A stretch of 64,000 nt of DNA from Streptomyces ficellus (GCF_030406405.1 NZ_JAUEPL010000003.1:1-64000), one strand, 5' to 3'. Shown: positions 1 to 8,538, numbered from the stretch's first letter. Numbers and translations are program-made. The notes: generated by a model from the sequence alone, not told the origin.

Positions 1-2
1 CC

Positions 3-1217
3 CCGCCGCCCCCCTCGGCCCCGCCGGTCACCGGGCCCGCCCCGGCGCCCCCGGCCGCGTCCGCGCCGGAGGCGGCGGGCCCCGGGCACTGGCGCCCGTG
101 GCGGTTCCGGATGTCCAACGACGTGTGGGGCACCCCGGTCGTCGAGGGCGACCTGCTGTACGTCACCTCCTTCGAGGTGCACGCGCTGGACGTCGGCACC
201 GGCCGGCGCCAGTTCAAGACCCGGGACGTGGCCTGGTCCATGGCGGTCTCCGGCGGCCGTATCCACGCCTCGGACGGGCCCACCCTGTACGCCCTCGACG
301 CGGTCGACGGCAGCGAACGGTGGCGGCTGCCGACCGACGCCTGGGTCTACTGCCTCCAGGTCGAGCGCGGCACCGTCGTCACCGGCACGCGCGGCGGCGG
401 CGTCCAGGCCTGGGAGGCCGCCAACGGCGCCAAGCTGTGGGAGGTCACCGGCGCGCAGAGCGACTTCGAGACCCCGGAGGCCGGCCCGGCCCTCCACGGC
501 GACACCGTGTACGTCTGGCAGGACGCCCGCCTGCGGGCCCTGGACGCCCGCACGGGCACCGAGCGCTGGTCGTACCCGATCGGCGACGCGGCCTCCTGCG
601 GCGGGGTGCCCGTCCGCGTCACTCCGGCCGAGGACGGCCACGTGTACGTCTCGGCCGGCACCCGGGTGCTGTCCATCGACATCGCCTCCGGGCACGTCCG
701 CTGGCACTTCGAGGCCCCGGCCGTCTTCCTGTGCCCGCCCGCGTTCGCCCCCGGGCCCGCGGTCACCGGCGGCGGGGTCTACCTGGCCGACTACCTGGGC
801 ACGGTGTACGCGCTCGACGCCACCACCGGCAAGGACCGCTGGCGCATCGCCACCGAGTCCCGCCCGTCGACCGAGCCGGTGCTCGTCGCGGACGGCAACG
901 TCCACGTCGGCAGCGGCAGCGCGGTCTACACCCTGGACGCGGTGACCGGCACCCCGAAGTGGCGCTTCCCGGCCGGCGGCCCGGTCATCGGCGCCCCGGT
1001 CGTCGCGGACGGCCGCCTGCACTTCGGCTCCGCCGACCACGTCCTCTACACCCTGGACGCCGGCGGCGGCCAGCTGCGCTGGAAGCTCACCACGGGCGGC
1101 GAGATCACCGGCTCGCTGGTGGCGCGGGCGGGTGTCGTGTACGCGTGCAGCAAGGACCGCTGCGTGTACGCGCTCGACGCGGTGAAGGGCACGGCGACGG
1201 GCAGGAGCGGACGCTAG
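3..1217 (+). CDS. afsK: AfsK-like Ser/Thr protein kinase, C-terminal PQQ beta-propeller (5' end outside window)
   Basis: The reading frame is open from base 3, so the gene begins outside the window. The visible part is a Pro/Ala-rich linker (about 30 residues) followed by repeated blades of a PQQ/pyrrolo-quinoline-like propeller, with recurring 'LYVTSFEVHALD', 'TLYALDAVDG', 'VYTLDAVTGTPKWRF' and 'VLYTLDAGGGQLRWKL' units to the stop. AfsK kinases of Streptomyces have an N-terminal cytoplasmic kinase domain and this type of C-terminal propeller, and phosphorylate AfsR. The nearby afsS and afsR match the known afsK-afsS-afsR neighbourhood, which supports the call. The kinase domain itself cannot be seen. 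The stop overlaps the stop of the convergent next gene by 4 bases. Confidence 0.85.
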   Translation, partial: PPPPSAPPVTGPAPAPPAASAPEAAGPGHWRPWRFRMSNDVWGTPVVEGDLLYVTSFEVHALDVGTGRRQFKTRDVAWSMAVSGGRIHASDGPTLYALDAVDGSERWRLPTDAWVYCLQVERGTVVTGTRGGGVQAWEAANGAKLWEVTGAQSDFETPEAGPALHGDTVYVWQDARLRALDARTGTERWSYPIGDAASCGGVPVRVTPAEDGHVYVSAGTRVLSIDIASGHVRWHFEAPAVFLCPPAFAPGPAVTGGGVYLADYLGTVYALDATTGKDRWRIATESRPSTEPVLVADGNVHVGSGSAVYTLDAVTGTPKWRFPAGGPVIGAPVVADGRLHFGSADHVLYTLDAGGGQLRWKLTTGGEITGSLVARAGVVYACSKDRCVYALDAVKGTATGRSGR

Positions 1218-1882
1218 CGGCGCGGGGGGCCCTGGTCCTCGGGCCCGCGCGGGCCCTCCTGGCCGTACCCGTACCCGTACCCGTCGTCCGGCCGGCGGCC
1301 ATCGGCGGGGTCGTGACGGGGGTACTCCGCGGTGGGGGCGTCGCCGCCGGGGTGACCGGTGTAGGGCTGGTGCGGGTACGGCCTGCCGTGCCCGTCGCCG
1401 TACCCCTCCCCGTACACCTCCGGCTCGCCGTCCACGCGGCGGCGCCGGCCGAACCTCCGGCCCTCTCCCCGCCGCCGCCCGCTCATCAGCACGGCGGCCA
1501 GCAGCAGGAGTATTCCGCCGCCCGCCGCGGCGCCGACGCCCGGGCCGAGGCCCGAGCCGTCGGACTCGACGCTCAGGCTGCCCACGGCCTGGCCCTGGCG
1601 GATCATCCACAGGACGGTGAAGCCCAGCACGACCAGCCCCGCGAGGGCCACCAGGAGGCGGGACCGCAGGAGCAGCCCGATCAGCGTCACCAGCGCGGCG
1701 AACGCCAACGGCAGCAGGATCGACGTGGCCAGGCCGGCCTTGGTGGCGGTGATGCCGGTGAACAGGTCGGCGACGCGGTAGTCGCGTCCGGGACGGCCGT
1801 CGTACCAGGCACGGAAGGGGCTCAAGACGGCGGCCGTCGCTCCGATGAGAGCGAGGACCGAGCCGATGACATTGCGGACCAT
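1214..1882 (-). CDS. four-helix integral membrane protein with Gly/Tyr/Pro-rich tail
   Basis: This 222-residue protein begins 'MVRNVIGSVLALIGATAAV' and has hydrophobic segments near residues 5-22, 50-72, 74-95 and 112-134. A strongly basic RRRGEGRRFGRRRR patch follows, then a low-complexity Gly/Tyr/Pro/His tail with a YGYGYG run. It is convergent with afsK and sits between afsK and the afsS/afsR genes. No enzymatic motif is visible and I do not recognise the family. The basic patch after the last helix suggests a cytoplasmic tail. A role in AfsK signalling would be a guess from position only. Confidence 0.75.
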   Translation of the reverse strand: MVRNVIGSVLALIGATAAVLSPFRAWYDGRPGRDYRVADLFTGITATKAGLATSILLPLAFAALVTLIGLLLRSRLLVALAGLVVLGFTVLWMIRQGQAVGSLSVESDGSGLGPGVGAAAGGGILLLLAAVLMSGRRRGEGRRFGRRRRVDGEPEVYGEGYGDGHGRPYPHQPYTGHPGGDAPTAEYPRHDPADGRRPDDGYGYGYGQEGPRGPEDQGPPRR

Positions 1883-2028
1883 GCTCGGCCTCCTTGGGTC
1901 CGACTCTCGCTTCCGAACCTACGCCGGGCGCCCGGCCCCCGCCACAGGACGGCGCGACCGGCCGGGTGGGCGGGCGGCGCACGACGAAGGGGCCGGACCG
2001 CGTGATGGTCCGGCCCCTTCGGGGCGTG

Positions 2029-2211
2029 TCAGTTCCGCGGGCCGGTGGGCGAGTGGTTGTCGGCCAGAGTGGTGGCCTCGCCGCCGGCCCCCCGGGCGTA
2101 CGCGGGGGCGACGTCGGACCGGCCGACCGCCACCGTGGACGTCGCGGTGCCCGCGGTGAGGGCCGCGGCGATGAAAGCCACTGCCAGCAGGCGTCGCCTG
2201 GTGCGGGCCAT
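2029..2211 (-). CDS. small secreted peptide with a C-terminal AfsS-type DNHSP motif
   Basis: This 60-residue product starts 'MARTRRRLLAVAFIAAALTAG', a classical Sec signal peptide (basic n-region, hydrophobic core, small residues), and a putative mature peptide of about 30-35 residues follows. The C-terminus ATTLADNHSPTGPRN repeats the motif found four times in the neighbouring AfsS-like protein (ITTMSDNHSPIPPKDG). The DNA coding for it shares a 16-base identical stretch with the afsS repeat unit. It lies downstream of afsS on the same strand, about 91 bases away. I know no described family; it looks like an afsS repeat captured by a secretion signal. Confidence 0.6.
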   Translation of the reverse strand: MARTRRRLLAVAFIAAALTAGTATSTVAVGRSDVAPAYARGAGGEATTLADNHSPTGPRN

Positions 2212-2302
2212 GGTCGTCTCCTCGGATCACGATGTGCGTATACCGCGGCCGCGGCGGCTCCCCCTCCGCGCCGCCGCGGCCGCCCCCGTCGGGAGGTGGG
2301 TC

Positions 2303-2521
2303 TCAGGAAGTGGCCGGCGGGATGGGCGAGTGGTTGTCGCTCATCGTGGTGATGCCGTCCTTGGGCGGGATGGGCGAGTGGTTGTCGCTCACCGTGGGGA
2401 TGCCGTCCTTGGGCGGGATGGGCGAGTGGTTGTCGCTCATCGTCGTGATGCCGTCCCTGGGCGGGGCGGGCGAGTGGTTGTCGCTCATCGTGGTGATCTG
2501 TTCGCTCTTGGCGTCGCTCAT
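2303..2521 (-). CDS. afsS: AfsS-like small repeat protein (secondary-metabolism regulator)
   Basis: This 72-residue protein consists almost wholly of four 16-residue repeats of the form ITTMSDNHSPxPPKDG after a short MSDAKSEQ head. In S. coelicolor the AfsR target afsS (afsR2) encodes a small repeat protein of about 63 residues that stimulates actinorhodin and undecylprodigiosin production; its biochemical mechanism is unclear. The location directly downstream of afsR on the same strand supports the name. The chosen ATG (2521) has a GGGGAG Shine-Dalgarno 9 bases upstream. An ATG at 2530 abuts that sequence and a TTG at 2557 falls in a hairpin, so both are less likely. Confidence 0.85.
   Translation of the reverse strand: MSDAKSEQITTMSDNHSPAPPRDGITTMSDNHSPIPPKDGIPTVSDNHSPIPPKDGITTMSDNHSPIPPATS
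2319..2512 (-). repeat. four tandem 48-bp repeats inside afsS
   Basis: Units begin near 2321, 2369, 2417 and 2465, exactly 48 bases (16 codons) apart. Copies share GATGGGCGAGTGGTTGTCGC with few substitutions; the last is the most diverged. Because the period is a multiple of three, copy-number change would keep the frame and change protein length. A related single copy lies at about 2043-2078 in the adjacent secreted-peptide gene. Confidence 0.9.
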
Positions 2522-2556
2522 CGTCGTCATCTCCCCTGTGTCGGCGCCGGTCGGCA

Positions 2557-2598
2557 ACGCCCGTTCGGCGACTCCCCCGTGGGTCGCCGAACGGGCGT
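2557..2598 (-). terminator. strong hairpin between afsR and afsS (terminator or 5' leader structure)
   Basis: Arms 2557-2571 and 2584-2598 are perfectly complementary over 15 bases (core CGCCCGTTCGGCGA) around a 12-base loop. There is no T-run, which is usual for Streptomyces. It lies downstream of the candidate afsS promoter as well as downstream of afsR, so it could terminate afsR or form part of the afsS leader. Confidence 0.6.
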
Positions 2599-2687
2599 GT
2601 CGGGACCGCTCACCTTAACGATGAGCACCTTCGACCCGTCTGCCCCCCGACGCGACGGCCCGTTGAGAACAGAGTGCCGGGCGGCCA

Positions 2688-2704
2688 TAAACGAATGCTG
2701 AACG
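2688..2704 (-). promoter_or_regulatory. candidate AfsR (SARP) direct repeat upstream of afsS
   Basis: Read on the minus strand, CGTTCA (2704-2699) and CGTTTA (2693-2688) form a direct repeat with 11-base periodicity, the spacing typical of SARP sites that replace a -35 element. SARP sites are known to lie just upstream of the -10 region, and afsS is the established AfsR target. A weak -10-like CACTCT lies 11 bases downstream. This is a sequence match only. Confidence 0.5.
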
Positions 2705-2722
2705 CGCCGGTCGGAAGGGGTC

Positions 2723-5668
2723 TCAGGCAGCGGCGGCCGGCGTCAGGAGCGACCTGACGTCCTCGGCTTCCTCGGCACCCAGGTGCTCATAGAGGGCAAG
2801 CGCCTCCTGCCAGCACGCGCGGGCCCGGTCGCACTGCTGGAGGGCGTCCAGCGCCTTGCCCAGGGCCATCAGTACGTTGCCCCGCATACGGTCGCCGCCG
2901 ATGCAGCCGGCGGCGAGGGCCTGCTCGGCGTGTTGCGCCGCCTGCGCCGGACGCCGTGCGGAGAGGTGGAGCTGAGCGATACGGAAGTGTGCCGTCCCCT
3001 CCCAGAGGCGCTGACGTTCCTTGCGGAACATATGGAGCGCCTCGCCGAGCTGCTCCAGCGCCTCGTCCTGCCGGCCGGCGCGCGTCAGCGCGACCCCCAG
3101 GGCGTACCTGCCGTTCCCCAGCCGCAGGGTGCTGCCGATACGGTCGTAGATCTCGATGCCGCGGCGGGCGAACGCGATGGCACTGGCGGTGCGGTCGGTG
3201 CTCTCGTGCAGACGGGACAGATTGCACAGACCGCTCGCCTCTCCGGGCATGTTCCCGTCGGCCCGGCAGTTGTCGATGGCCAGCAACAGGTGCGTCTCGG
3301 CCTCGTCGTAACGGCCCTGATTCAGCGCGATGATCCCGCGGTCGTTGTCCGCCCAGTACACCGGCGCCGTGTCACCGACCTGGAGCGCCAGCTCCCGGGC
3401 GCTGCGCGCCTCCTCGTCCGCCTCGGCGTACCGGCCGGCCACCAGGTGCACATTGGTCAGCGTCGTCCGCGCCCGGCCTTCCGCGCGCTTGTCGCCGGCG
3501 GCCTGCGCCGCGTCCCGCGCGGCCAGCGCGGCGGCCTCGTACAGCTTGGAGTTGGCGCCGGACTCCGCCAGGTCCTTCGACGCCCACAGCAGGTCCACCG
3601 CCCGGCGCAGCCTGCCGTCCGTGGTGCCCTGGCGGGCACAGGCGAGGAGACAGGTTCCCTCCGCGTAGAGCCAGTCGAGGGCGTCATGCCGGTTGCCGAA
3701 CTCAAGGCCCGCGTACCGCGTCGGCTCCAGGTGGTCCACCGTCGTGTCACCCGGCCGCTCCATGGCGAAGACCCGTACCGCCGTCGCCAGGTAGAAGTCC
3801 AGCAGCCGCGACAGGGCCAGGTCCCGTTCGCCCGGGGGCTGTTCGTCGCGTTCGGCGCACGCACGCGCGTAGAGGCGGACCAGGTCGTGGTAGCGGTAGC
3901 GGCCGGGCGCCGCCGACTCCAGCAGGGACGTGTCGACGAGGGACTCCAGCAGGTCCTCCGCCTCCTGGACCGGGAGGTCCAGGACCGCCGCCGCGGCCGC
4001 CAGGGAGATGTCCGGGCCGTCGGCCAGGCCCAGGAGGCGGAACGCCCGGGCCTGGGCGGGCTCCAGCTGGCCGTAGCCGAGTTCGAAGGTGGCCTTCACC
4101 GCGAGGTCGCCCGCCTGGAGCTCGTCCAGCCGGCGGCGCTCGTCCGCGAGCTTGGCCGCGAGCACCGAGACCGTCCAGGTGCGGCGGGCCGCCAGGCGGG
4201 AGGCGGCGATACGGATGGCGAGCGGGAGGAAGCCGCACGCGGCGACCACGTCGAGGGCGGGCTGGCGCTCGGCCTGCACCCGCTCGGCGCCCACGATCTT
4301 GGTGAAGAGCTGGAGCGCCTCCTCCGGCGACATCACGTCCAGGTCCACCAGGTGCGCACCGGCCAGGTCCACCATCCGCACCCGGCTGGTGACGAGGGCC
4401 GCGCACCCGGCCGTACCGGGCAGCAGGGGCCGCACCTGGGCGGCGTCCCGCGCGTTGTCGAGGAGGACCAGCACCCGCCGCCCGTCGAGCGCCGAGCGGT
4501 ACAGGGCCGCCCGCTCCTCCAGCGTGTCGGGGATCGCCGAGTCGGCCGTGCCCAGGGCGCGCAGGAAGGCCCCGAGCACCGTCTCGGGCTCGGCGGCCCG
4601 CGCGCCCGCGCCCTGGAGGTCCACATACAGCTGCCCGTCCGGGAAGCCGGGGCGCGCGGCGTGCGCGACGTGCACGGCGAGCGTCGTCTTGCCGACCCCG
4701 CCGATCCCCGCGAGCGCCGACACGGCCATGACCGAGCCCTCGGCCGTGGCCAGCCGGTCGCCCAGCTCCCGTACGAACCCGGCCCGGCCCGTGAAGTCCG
4801 GCACCGTCGCGGGCAACTGGGCGGGCCGGGACAGGGCGGGGGCGGGGGAGGACTCCTCCACCGGCTGCGCGAGCTCGGCGTCGGCCTGGAGGATGCGCTG
4901 CTGGAGACGGGAGAGTTCGGGCCGGGGGTCGACGCCCAGTTCGTCCGCGAGCAGCCGGCGCGTGTCGGCGTACACGGCCAGCGCCTCGGCCTGGCGCCCG
5001 CTGCGGTACAGCGCCAGCATCAGCAGCTCCCGCAGCCGCTCGCGCAGCGGATGCGCGGCGGTCAGCGCCGTCAGCTCGGACACCGCCTCCGCGTGGTGCC
5101 CGCACTCCAGGTCCAGGTCCAGCCGGGTTTCGAGCAGCTGGAGCCGCCACTCCTCCAGGCGGGCGCGCTGCGTCTCGGCGTACGGGCCGGGTACGGAGGC
5201 GAGGGGTTCGCCGTCCCACAGGCCCAGTGCCTTGCCGATCAGCACGCGGGCCTGGCGCCGGTCGCCGCCCGCCCGCGCCTTCTCCGCCTCGGCGGCCAGT
5301 TCCTGCGCGACGTTGAGGTCGAGGGCGTCGGCGCGGCCGCGGATGGCGTACCCGCCCGATTCGCTCACCAGCACGCCCGCGGGCAGGATCTTGCGCAGCC
5401 GGGAGGCGTACGTGCGTACCGCCGCGAGGGCCTGGGAGGGCGGTTCGTCGCCCCAGATGGCGTCGATCAGCTCGGCCGCCGTCGCCGTCCGCCCGTCGCG
5501 CAGCAGAAGCGCGGCCAGCAGCGCCCGTTGCTGCGGCGACCCGGACGGCAGGGCTTCGCCGTCCCACCAGGCGCGTACCGGGCCGAGCACGCCGAAGCGC
5601 AGGTCGCTCACCGCGTTCCGTTGCGGAGCGCGCTGTTCCGGCACTCGCGGCCCGTCGTCACGGTCCAT
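2723..5668 (-). CDS. afsR: AfsR, SARP-NB-ARC-TPR transcriptional regulator
   Basis: This protein of 981 residues is close to the roughly 990 of known AfsR. It has an N-terminal OmpR-like winged helix (about 22-110), a bacterial transcriptional activation domain (about 115-260), an NB-ARC ATPase with P-loop GIGGVGKTTLA (about 320-330) and Walker B RRVLVLLDNA, and C-terminal tetratricopeptide repeats (about 650-970). AfsR is phosphorylated by AfsK, binds DNA through the SARP domain and activates afsS. The ATG start follows AGGGGGAGCT. The gene is followed on the same strand by afsS and the secreted peptide, with a repeat and hairpin between them. Confidence 0.93.
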   Translation of the reverse strand: MDRDDGPRVPEQRAPQRNAVSDLRFGVLGPVRAWWDGEALPSGSPQQRALLAALLLRDGRTATAAELIDAIWGDEPPSQALAAVRTYASRLRKILPAGVLVSESGGYAIRGRADALDLNVAQELAAEAEKARAGGDRRQARVLIGKALGLWDGEPLASVPGPYAETQRARLEEWRLQLLETRLDLDLECGHHAEAVSELTALTAAHPLRERLRELLMLALYRSGRQAEALAVYADTRRLLADELGVDPRPELSRLQQRILQADAELAQPVEESSPAPALSRPAQLPATVPDFTGRAGFVRELGDRLATAEGSVMAVSALAGIGGVGKTTLAVHVAHAARPGFPDGQLYVDLQGAGARAAEPETVLGAFLRALGTADSAIPDTLEERAALYRSALDGRRVLVLLDNARDAAQVRPLLPGTAGCAALVTSRVRMVDLAGAHLVDLDVMSPEEALQLFTKIVGAERVQAERQPALDVVAACGFLPLAIRIAASRLAARRTWTVSVLAAKLADERRRLDELQAGDLAVKATFELGYGQLEPAQARAFRLLGLADGPDISLAAAAAVLDLPVQEAEDLLESLVDTSLLESAAPGRYRYHDLVRLYARACAERDEQPPGERDLALSRLLDFYLATAVRVFAMERPGDTTVDHLEPTRYAGLEFGNRHDALDWLYAEGTCLLACARQGTTDGRLRRAVDLLWASKDLAESGANSKLYEAAALAARDAAQAAGDKRAEGRARTTLTNVHLVAGRYAEADEEARSARELALQVGDTAPVYWADNDRGIIALNQGRYDEAETHLLLAIDNCRADGNMPGEASGLCNLSRLHESTDRTASAIAFARRGIEIYDRIGSTLRLGNGRYALGVALTRAGRQDEALEQLGEALHMFRKERQRLWEGTAHFRIAQLHLSARRPAQAAQHAEQALAAGCIGGDRMRGNVLMALGKALDALQQCDRARACWQEALALYEHLGAEEAEDVRSLLTPAAAA

Positions 5669-6176
5669 AGCTCCCCCTGCCCGTACCGCTGGTTTCGCCG
5701 TCGACAGTCTGCCTTGTCGATGGCGTACGCGTCAGCAGTGGGTGACGCTCTGCACAAGGTCGTGACACGATCCACCCGCCACGGGGCTGACGGGCCGTCA
5801 GTCGGGTGCGGCGGTGGGCGGTGAGCGGTGGGCGGTGGGCGGTGGGCGCGGGAGGGCCTCGGCCGGGCCGGCAGCCCGGTCGGCCCTGCGCGGCCCCACC
5901 CCGAGGCCGGGATGACGGGCGGCTCGCCGGCCTGGCCGAAAGCCTGGGGTTACCGGCTGAAAAATAACGTGGGAAAATTTAGAAACGGGCAAATCGGACA
6001 CGGCTGCGGTTCCCGTATATCGAACAGCAGCCCGGGCCCCTACCAATCGGTCGGCTCGGCCGGGAGCGGATCTTTCTTTCCTCGCCCGCCGGCCGCTTCG
6101 TACCTCGTAATGCAAGGAAAAGATCGCGGACTTCCATCTTCCGGATGTGGAAACCGCAGCACCTAACGTCCCTCAT
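5669..6176. other. divergent intergenic region between afsR and the permease
   Basis: This stretch of about 500 bases has no supported gene. It holds GGTGGGC-type short repeats near 5811-5850 and an AT-richer part (about 5957-6175), which probably contains the promoter of the permease. No clear operator palindrome or RNA gene was seen. Confidence 0.6.
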
Positions 6177-7730
6177 ATGACTCAGCTGGAAGCACGGCCC
6201 CAGGCCGGAGACACGGTAACGGGCGCCTCCCCAGGCGGCGTCCGCAGCAAGGGGCTCGGCGGGAACTCGGTCGGGCTCATGGGCGGCGCCGTCATCGGCG
6301 TGTCCACCGTCGCCCCCGTCTACTGCCTCACCGCCACGCTCGGCCCGACGGTGAGCGAGGTCGGGCTGCAGATGCCGGCCATCTTCCTCGCCGGCTTCCT
6401 GCCGATGCTCCTCGTGGCGTTCGCCTACCGCGAGCTGAACCGGGCGGTGCCCGACTGCGGCACCTCCTTCACCTGGTCGGTGAAGGCGTTCGGGCCCCGC
6501 ATCGGCTGGATGTGCGGCTGGGGCCTGCTCGTGGCCACGATCGTGGTGCTGTCCAACCTGGCCGGCGTCGCGACCTCCTTCTTCTACCTGCTCCTCGGTG
6601 AGGCCACCGGCAGCGAATCGGTCGCCGCCCTCGACGGCAACAAGGCCGTGCACATCCTCACCACGCTCGCCTTCATCGCCGTCGCCACGGCGATCAGCTA
6701 CCGGGGCATCACCGCCACCAAGTGGGTGCAGTACGCCCTCGTCGGTCTCCAGCTGACCGTCCTGGTGATGTTCGCCTTCATGGCCGTCACCAAGGCCGAC
6801 GAGGTCGCCGGCTCGCTGGACTTCTCCTGGTCCTGGATGAACCCCTTCGGCGTCGAGTCCTTCGCCGCCTTCACCGCCGGCCTGTCCCTGTCGATCTTCA
6901 TCTACTGGGGCTGGGACGCCTGCCTGTCCATCAACGAGGAGAGCACCGGCAGCGCCCGGACGCCCGGCCGCGCCGCCATGCTCGCCATGGTCGTCATCGT
7001 CGCCTCGTACCTGATGGTCGCCATCGCCTCCCAGATGTACGCGGGCATCGGCGAGGAAGGCACCGGCCTCGGCAACCCGGAGACCTCCGACAACGTCTTC
7101 GCCGCCCTCGCCCAGCCCGTCATGGGTTCCGGCCTCGGTGTCCTGCTGTTCACCGCCGTCGTCGCGTCCGCCGCCGCCAGCCTCCAGACCACCTTCATCC
7201 CGGTGGCGCGCACCGCCCTGGCCATGAGCACCTACCAGGCGATGCCGGCGTCCTTCGCCAAGGTCCACCCGCGCTTCAAGACCCCCGGCCGGGCCACCGT
7301 CTTCGCGGGTGTCGCCACCGGCGCCTTCTACGCCGTCATGTCGCTGGCCAGCGAGAACGTCCTGATCGACACCATCTACGCGCTGGGCCTGATGATCTGC
7401 TTCTACTACGCGATCACCGCCTTCGCCTGCGTCTGGTTCTTCCGCCACGAGCTGCGCCGCTCGGTGCGCGACCTGGCCGTCAAGGGCATCTTCCCGGGCC
7501 TCGGCGGCCTGATGCTCACGGCCGTCTTCGCCCAGACGCTGTACGACATCCGCGACCCCGCCTACGGCAGCGGTTCGTCGGTCTTCGGCATCGGCTCGGT
7601 CTTCGTGATCGGCGTGGGCCTGCTGCTGCTGGGCGTGGTGCTCATGCTGGTGATGCAGCGCCGCAGCCCGGCGTTCTTCCGGGGCGAGGTCCTCACCAAG
7701 GAGACGCCGGCCCTGGTCGTCCAGGACTGA
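6177..7730 (+). CDS. APC-superfamily amino acid/polyamine permease
   Basis: This 517-residue polytopic protein begins MTQLEARPQ and continues with 'GGAVIGVSTVAPVYCLTATLG', a typical first-helix region of APC permeases, followed by about 12 hydrophobic segments. The conserved FAYRELNRAVPDCGTSFTW segment after helix 2 is characteristic of bacterial APC amino-acid transporters. It probably sits in the plasma membrane and imports an amino acid or amine; the substrate cannot be predicted. An in-frame GTG at 6147 would add 10 residues. Neither start has a strong ribosome binding site; ATG 6177 gives the usual N-terminus. The cupin gene follows in the same direction. Confidence 0.85.
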   Translation: MTQLEARPQAGDTVTGASPGGVRSKGLGGNSVGLMGGAVIGVSTVAPVYCLTATLGPTVSEVGLQMPAIFLAGFLPMLLVAFAYRELNRAVPDCGTSFTWSVKAFGPRIGWMCGWGLLVATIVVLSNLAGVATSFFYLLLGEATGSESVAALDGNKAVHILTTLAFIAVATAISYRGITATKWVQYALVGLQLTVLVMFAFMAVTKADEVAGSLDFSWSWMNPFGVESFAAFTAGLSLSIFIYWGWDACLSINEESTGSARTPGRAAMLAMVVIVASYLMVAIASQMYAGIGEEGTGLGNPETSDNVFAALAQPVMGSGLGVLLFTAVVASAAASLQTTFIPVARTALAMSTYQAMPASFAKVHPRFKTPGRATVFAGVATGAFYAVMSLASENVLIDTIYALGLMICFYYAITAFACVWFFRHELRRSVRDLAVKGIFPGLGGLMLTAVFAQTLYDIRDPAYGSGSSVFGIGSVFVIGVGLLLLGVVLMLVMQRRSPAFFRGEVLTKETPALVVQD

Positions 7731-7753
7731 CGGCCGATCCGGGCGCGGAAGAG

Positions 7754-7781
7754 CGGTCACCGTGGGACGGCACGGTGGCCG
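7754..7781 (+). terminator. hairpin after the APC permease
   Basis: Arms CGGTCACCGTG (7754-7764) and CACGGTGGCCG (7771-7781) pair with one mismatch around a six-base loop, 23 bases past the permease stop. It may only partly separate the permease from the cupin gene. Confidence 0.45.
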
Positions 7782-7826
7782 CCCTTCCGTATGCGTAGCT
7801 TCGAGCATGGCGGCAAGGTGGAGCGT

Positions 7827-8144
7827 ATGTATGACCTCAACGCCATCGCAGAGGAACACCTCGTCGCCGCCCACGCCGATGAGCACGGGCGCAGCGCCAA
7901 CCTGATCCTGCGCGACCCGCCGCTGCGGCAGACCGTCATCGCGCTCACCGCCGGTACCACGCTCGACGAGCACAACCCGCCGCCCTCCGGGTCCCTCCAG
8001 GTGCTGCGGGGCGTGGTGAAGGTGACGACCGCCTCGGGCGACGTGGAGCTGACCATGGGCTCGCTCTACCTGCTGCCGCCCGAGCGGCAGGGACTGACGG
8101 CGGTGACGGACGCCGCCGTCCTGCTCACCGCCGTCAACGACTGA
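7827..8144 (+). CDS. small cupin-domain protein
   Basis: This 105-residue single-domain cupin begins MYDLNAIAEEHL. It shows the cupin core 'TTLDEHNPPPSGSLQVLRG' and 'MGSLYLLPPERQG'. The ATG has an AAGGTGGAG ribosome binding site five bases upstream. The metal-binding HxH of enzymatic cupins is reduced to a single His (DEHNPP), so catalysis is doubtful. Proteins of this type in actinomycetes are often called cupin-domain proteins without a known substrate. It follows the permease in the same direction. Confidence 0.75.
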   Translation: MYDLNAIAEEHLVAAHADEHGRSANLILRDPPLRQTVIALTAGTTLDEHNPPPSGSLQVLRGVVKVTTASGDVELTMGSLYLLPPERQGLTAVTDAAVLLTAVND

Positions 8145-8171
8145 GTACACCGGCCGAGTGCGCCCGGGGCT

Positions 8172-8501
8172 TCAGTGGCGCGGGCTCAGCTCCGCCATGG
8201 CGCCCCAGCCGCTCTGGCCCGGCACCTCGACGTTGATGATCTCCGGCGTACGGGCGATGGCGCCGGCCATGGCCTCCAGACCGGCCTTGAAGTGGTCCGA
8301 CGCCACGTGCGCGGCGCCCGCCTCCGCGTCCGCGAAGGCCTCCAGAAGGACGAACCGGTCCGGGTCGTCGACACTGCGCGACCAGTCGAAGAACAGGTTG
8401 CCGGGCTCGGCGCGGGTGGCGCGGGTGAAGTCGTCGACCAGCGTCAGCCACTGGTCGCGGTACTCGGGACGGACGGTGAACCTGACAGCGATGAAGATCA
8501 T
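8172..8501 (-). CDS. antibiotic biosynthesis monooxygenase (ABM) domain protein
   Basis: This 109-residue ferredoxin-like fold protein starts 'MIFIAVRFTVRPEYRDQW' with the characteristic ABM segments 'EPGNLFFDWSRSVDDPDRFVLLEAF' (split here) and 'HVASDHFKAG'. Members are small dimeric quinol monooxygenases or dissociable dimers without a cofactor; the substrate is unknown. A GGGGGA element lies 11 bases before the ATG. The IclR gene lies directly upstream on the same strand with 37 bases between them, so the two are probably cotranscribed. Confidence 0.8.
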   Translation of the reverse strand: MIFIAVRFTVRPEYRDQWLTLVDDFTRATRAEPGNLFFDWSRSVDDPDRFVLLEAFADAEAGAAHVASDHFKAGLEAMAGAIARTPEIINVEVPGQSGWGAMAELSPRH

Positions 8502-8538
8502 GCCGTTACGGTCCCCCGCCCGGCGCCGCTCGTCCAGC

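Noticed and set aside
2783..5824. 1013-codon open frame on the plus strand opposite afsR
   Set aside because: It is a shadow of afsR: no start signal, and composition is that expected from the antisense of GC-rich codons.
5979..8150. 723-codon minus-strand frame opposite the permease
   Set aside because: Shadow of the permease and cupin genes.
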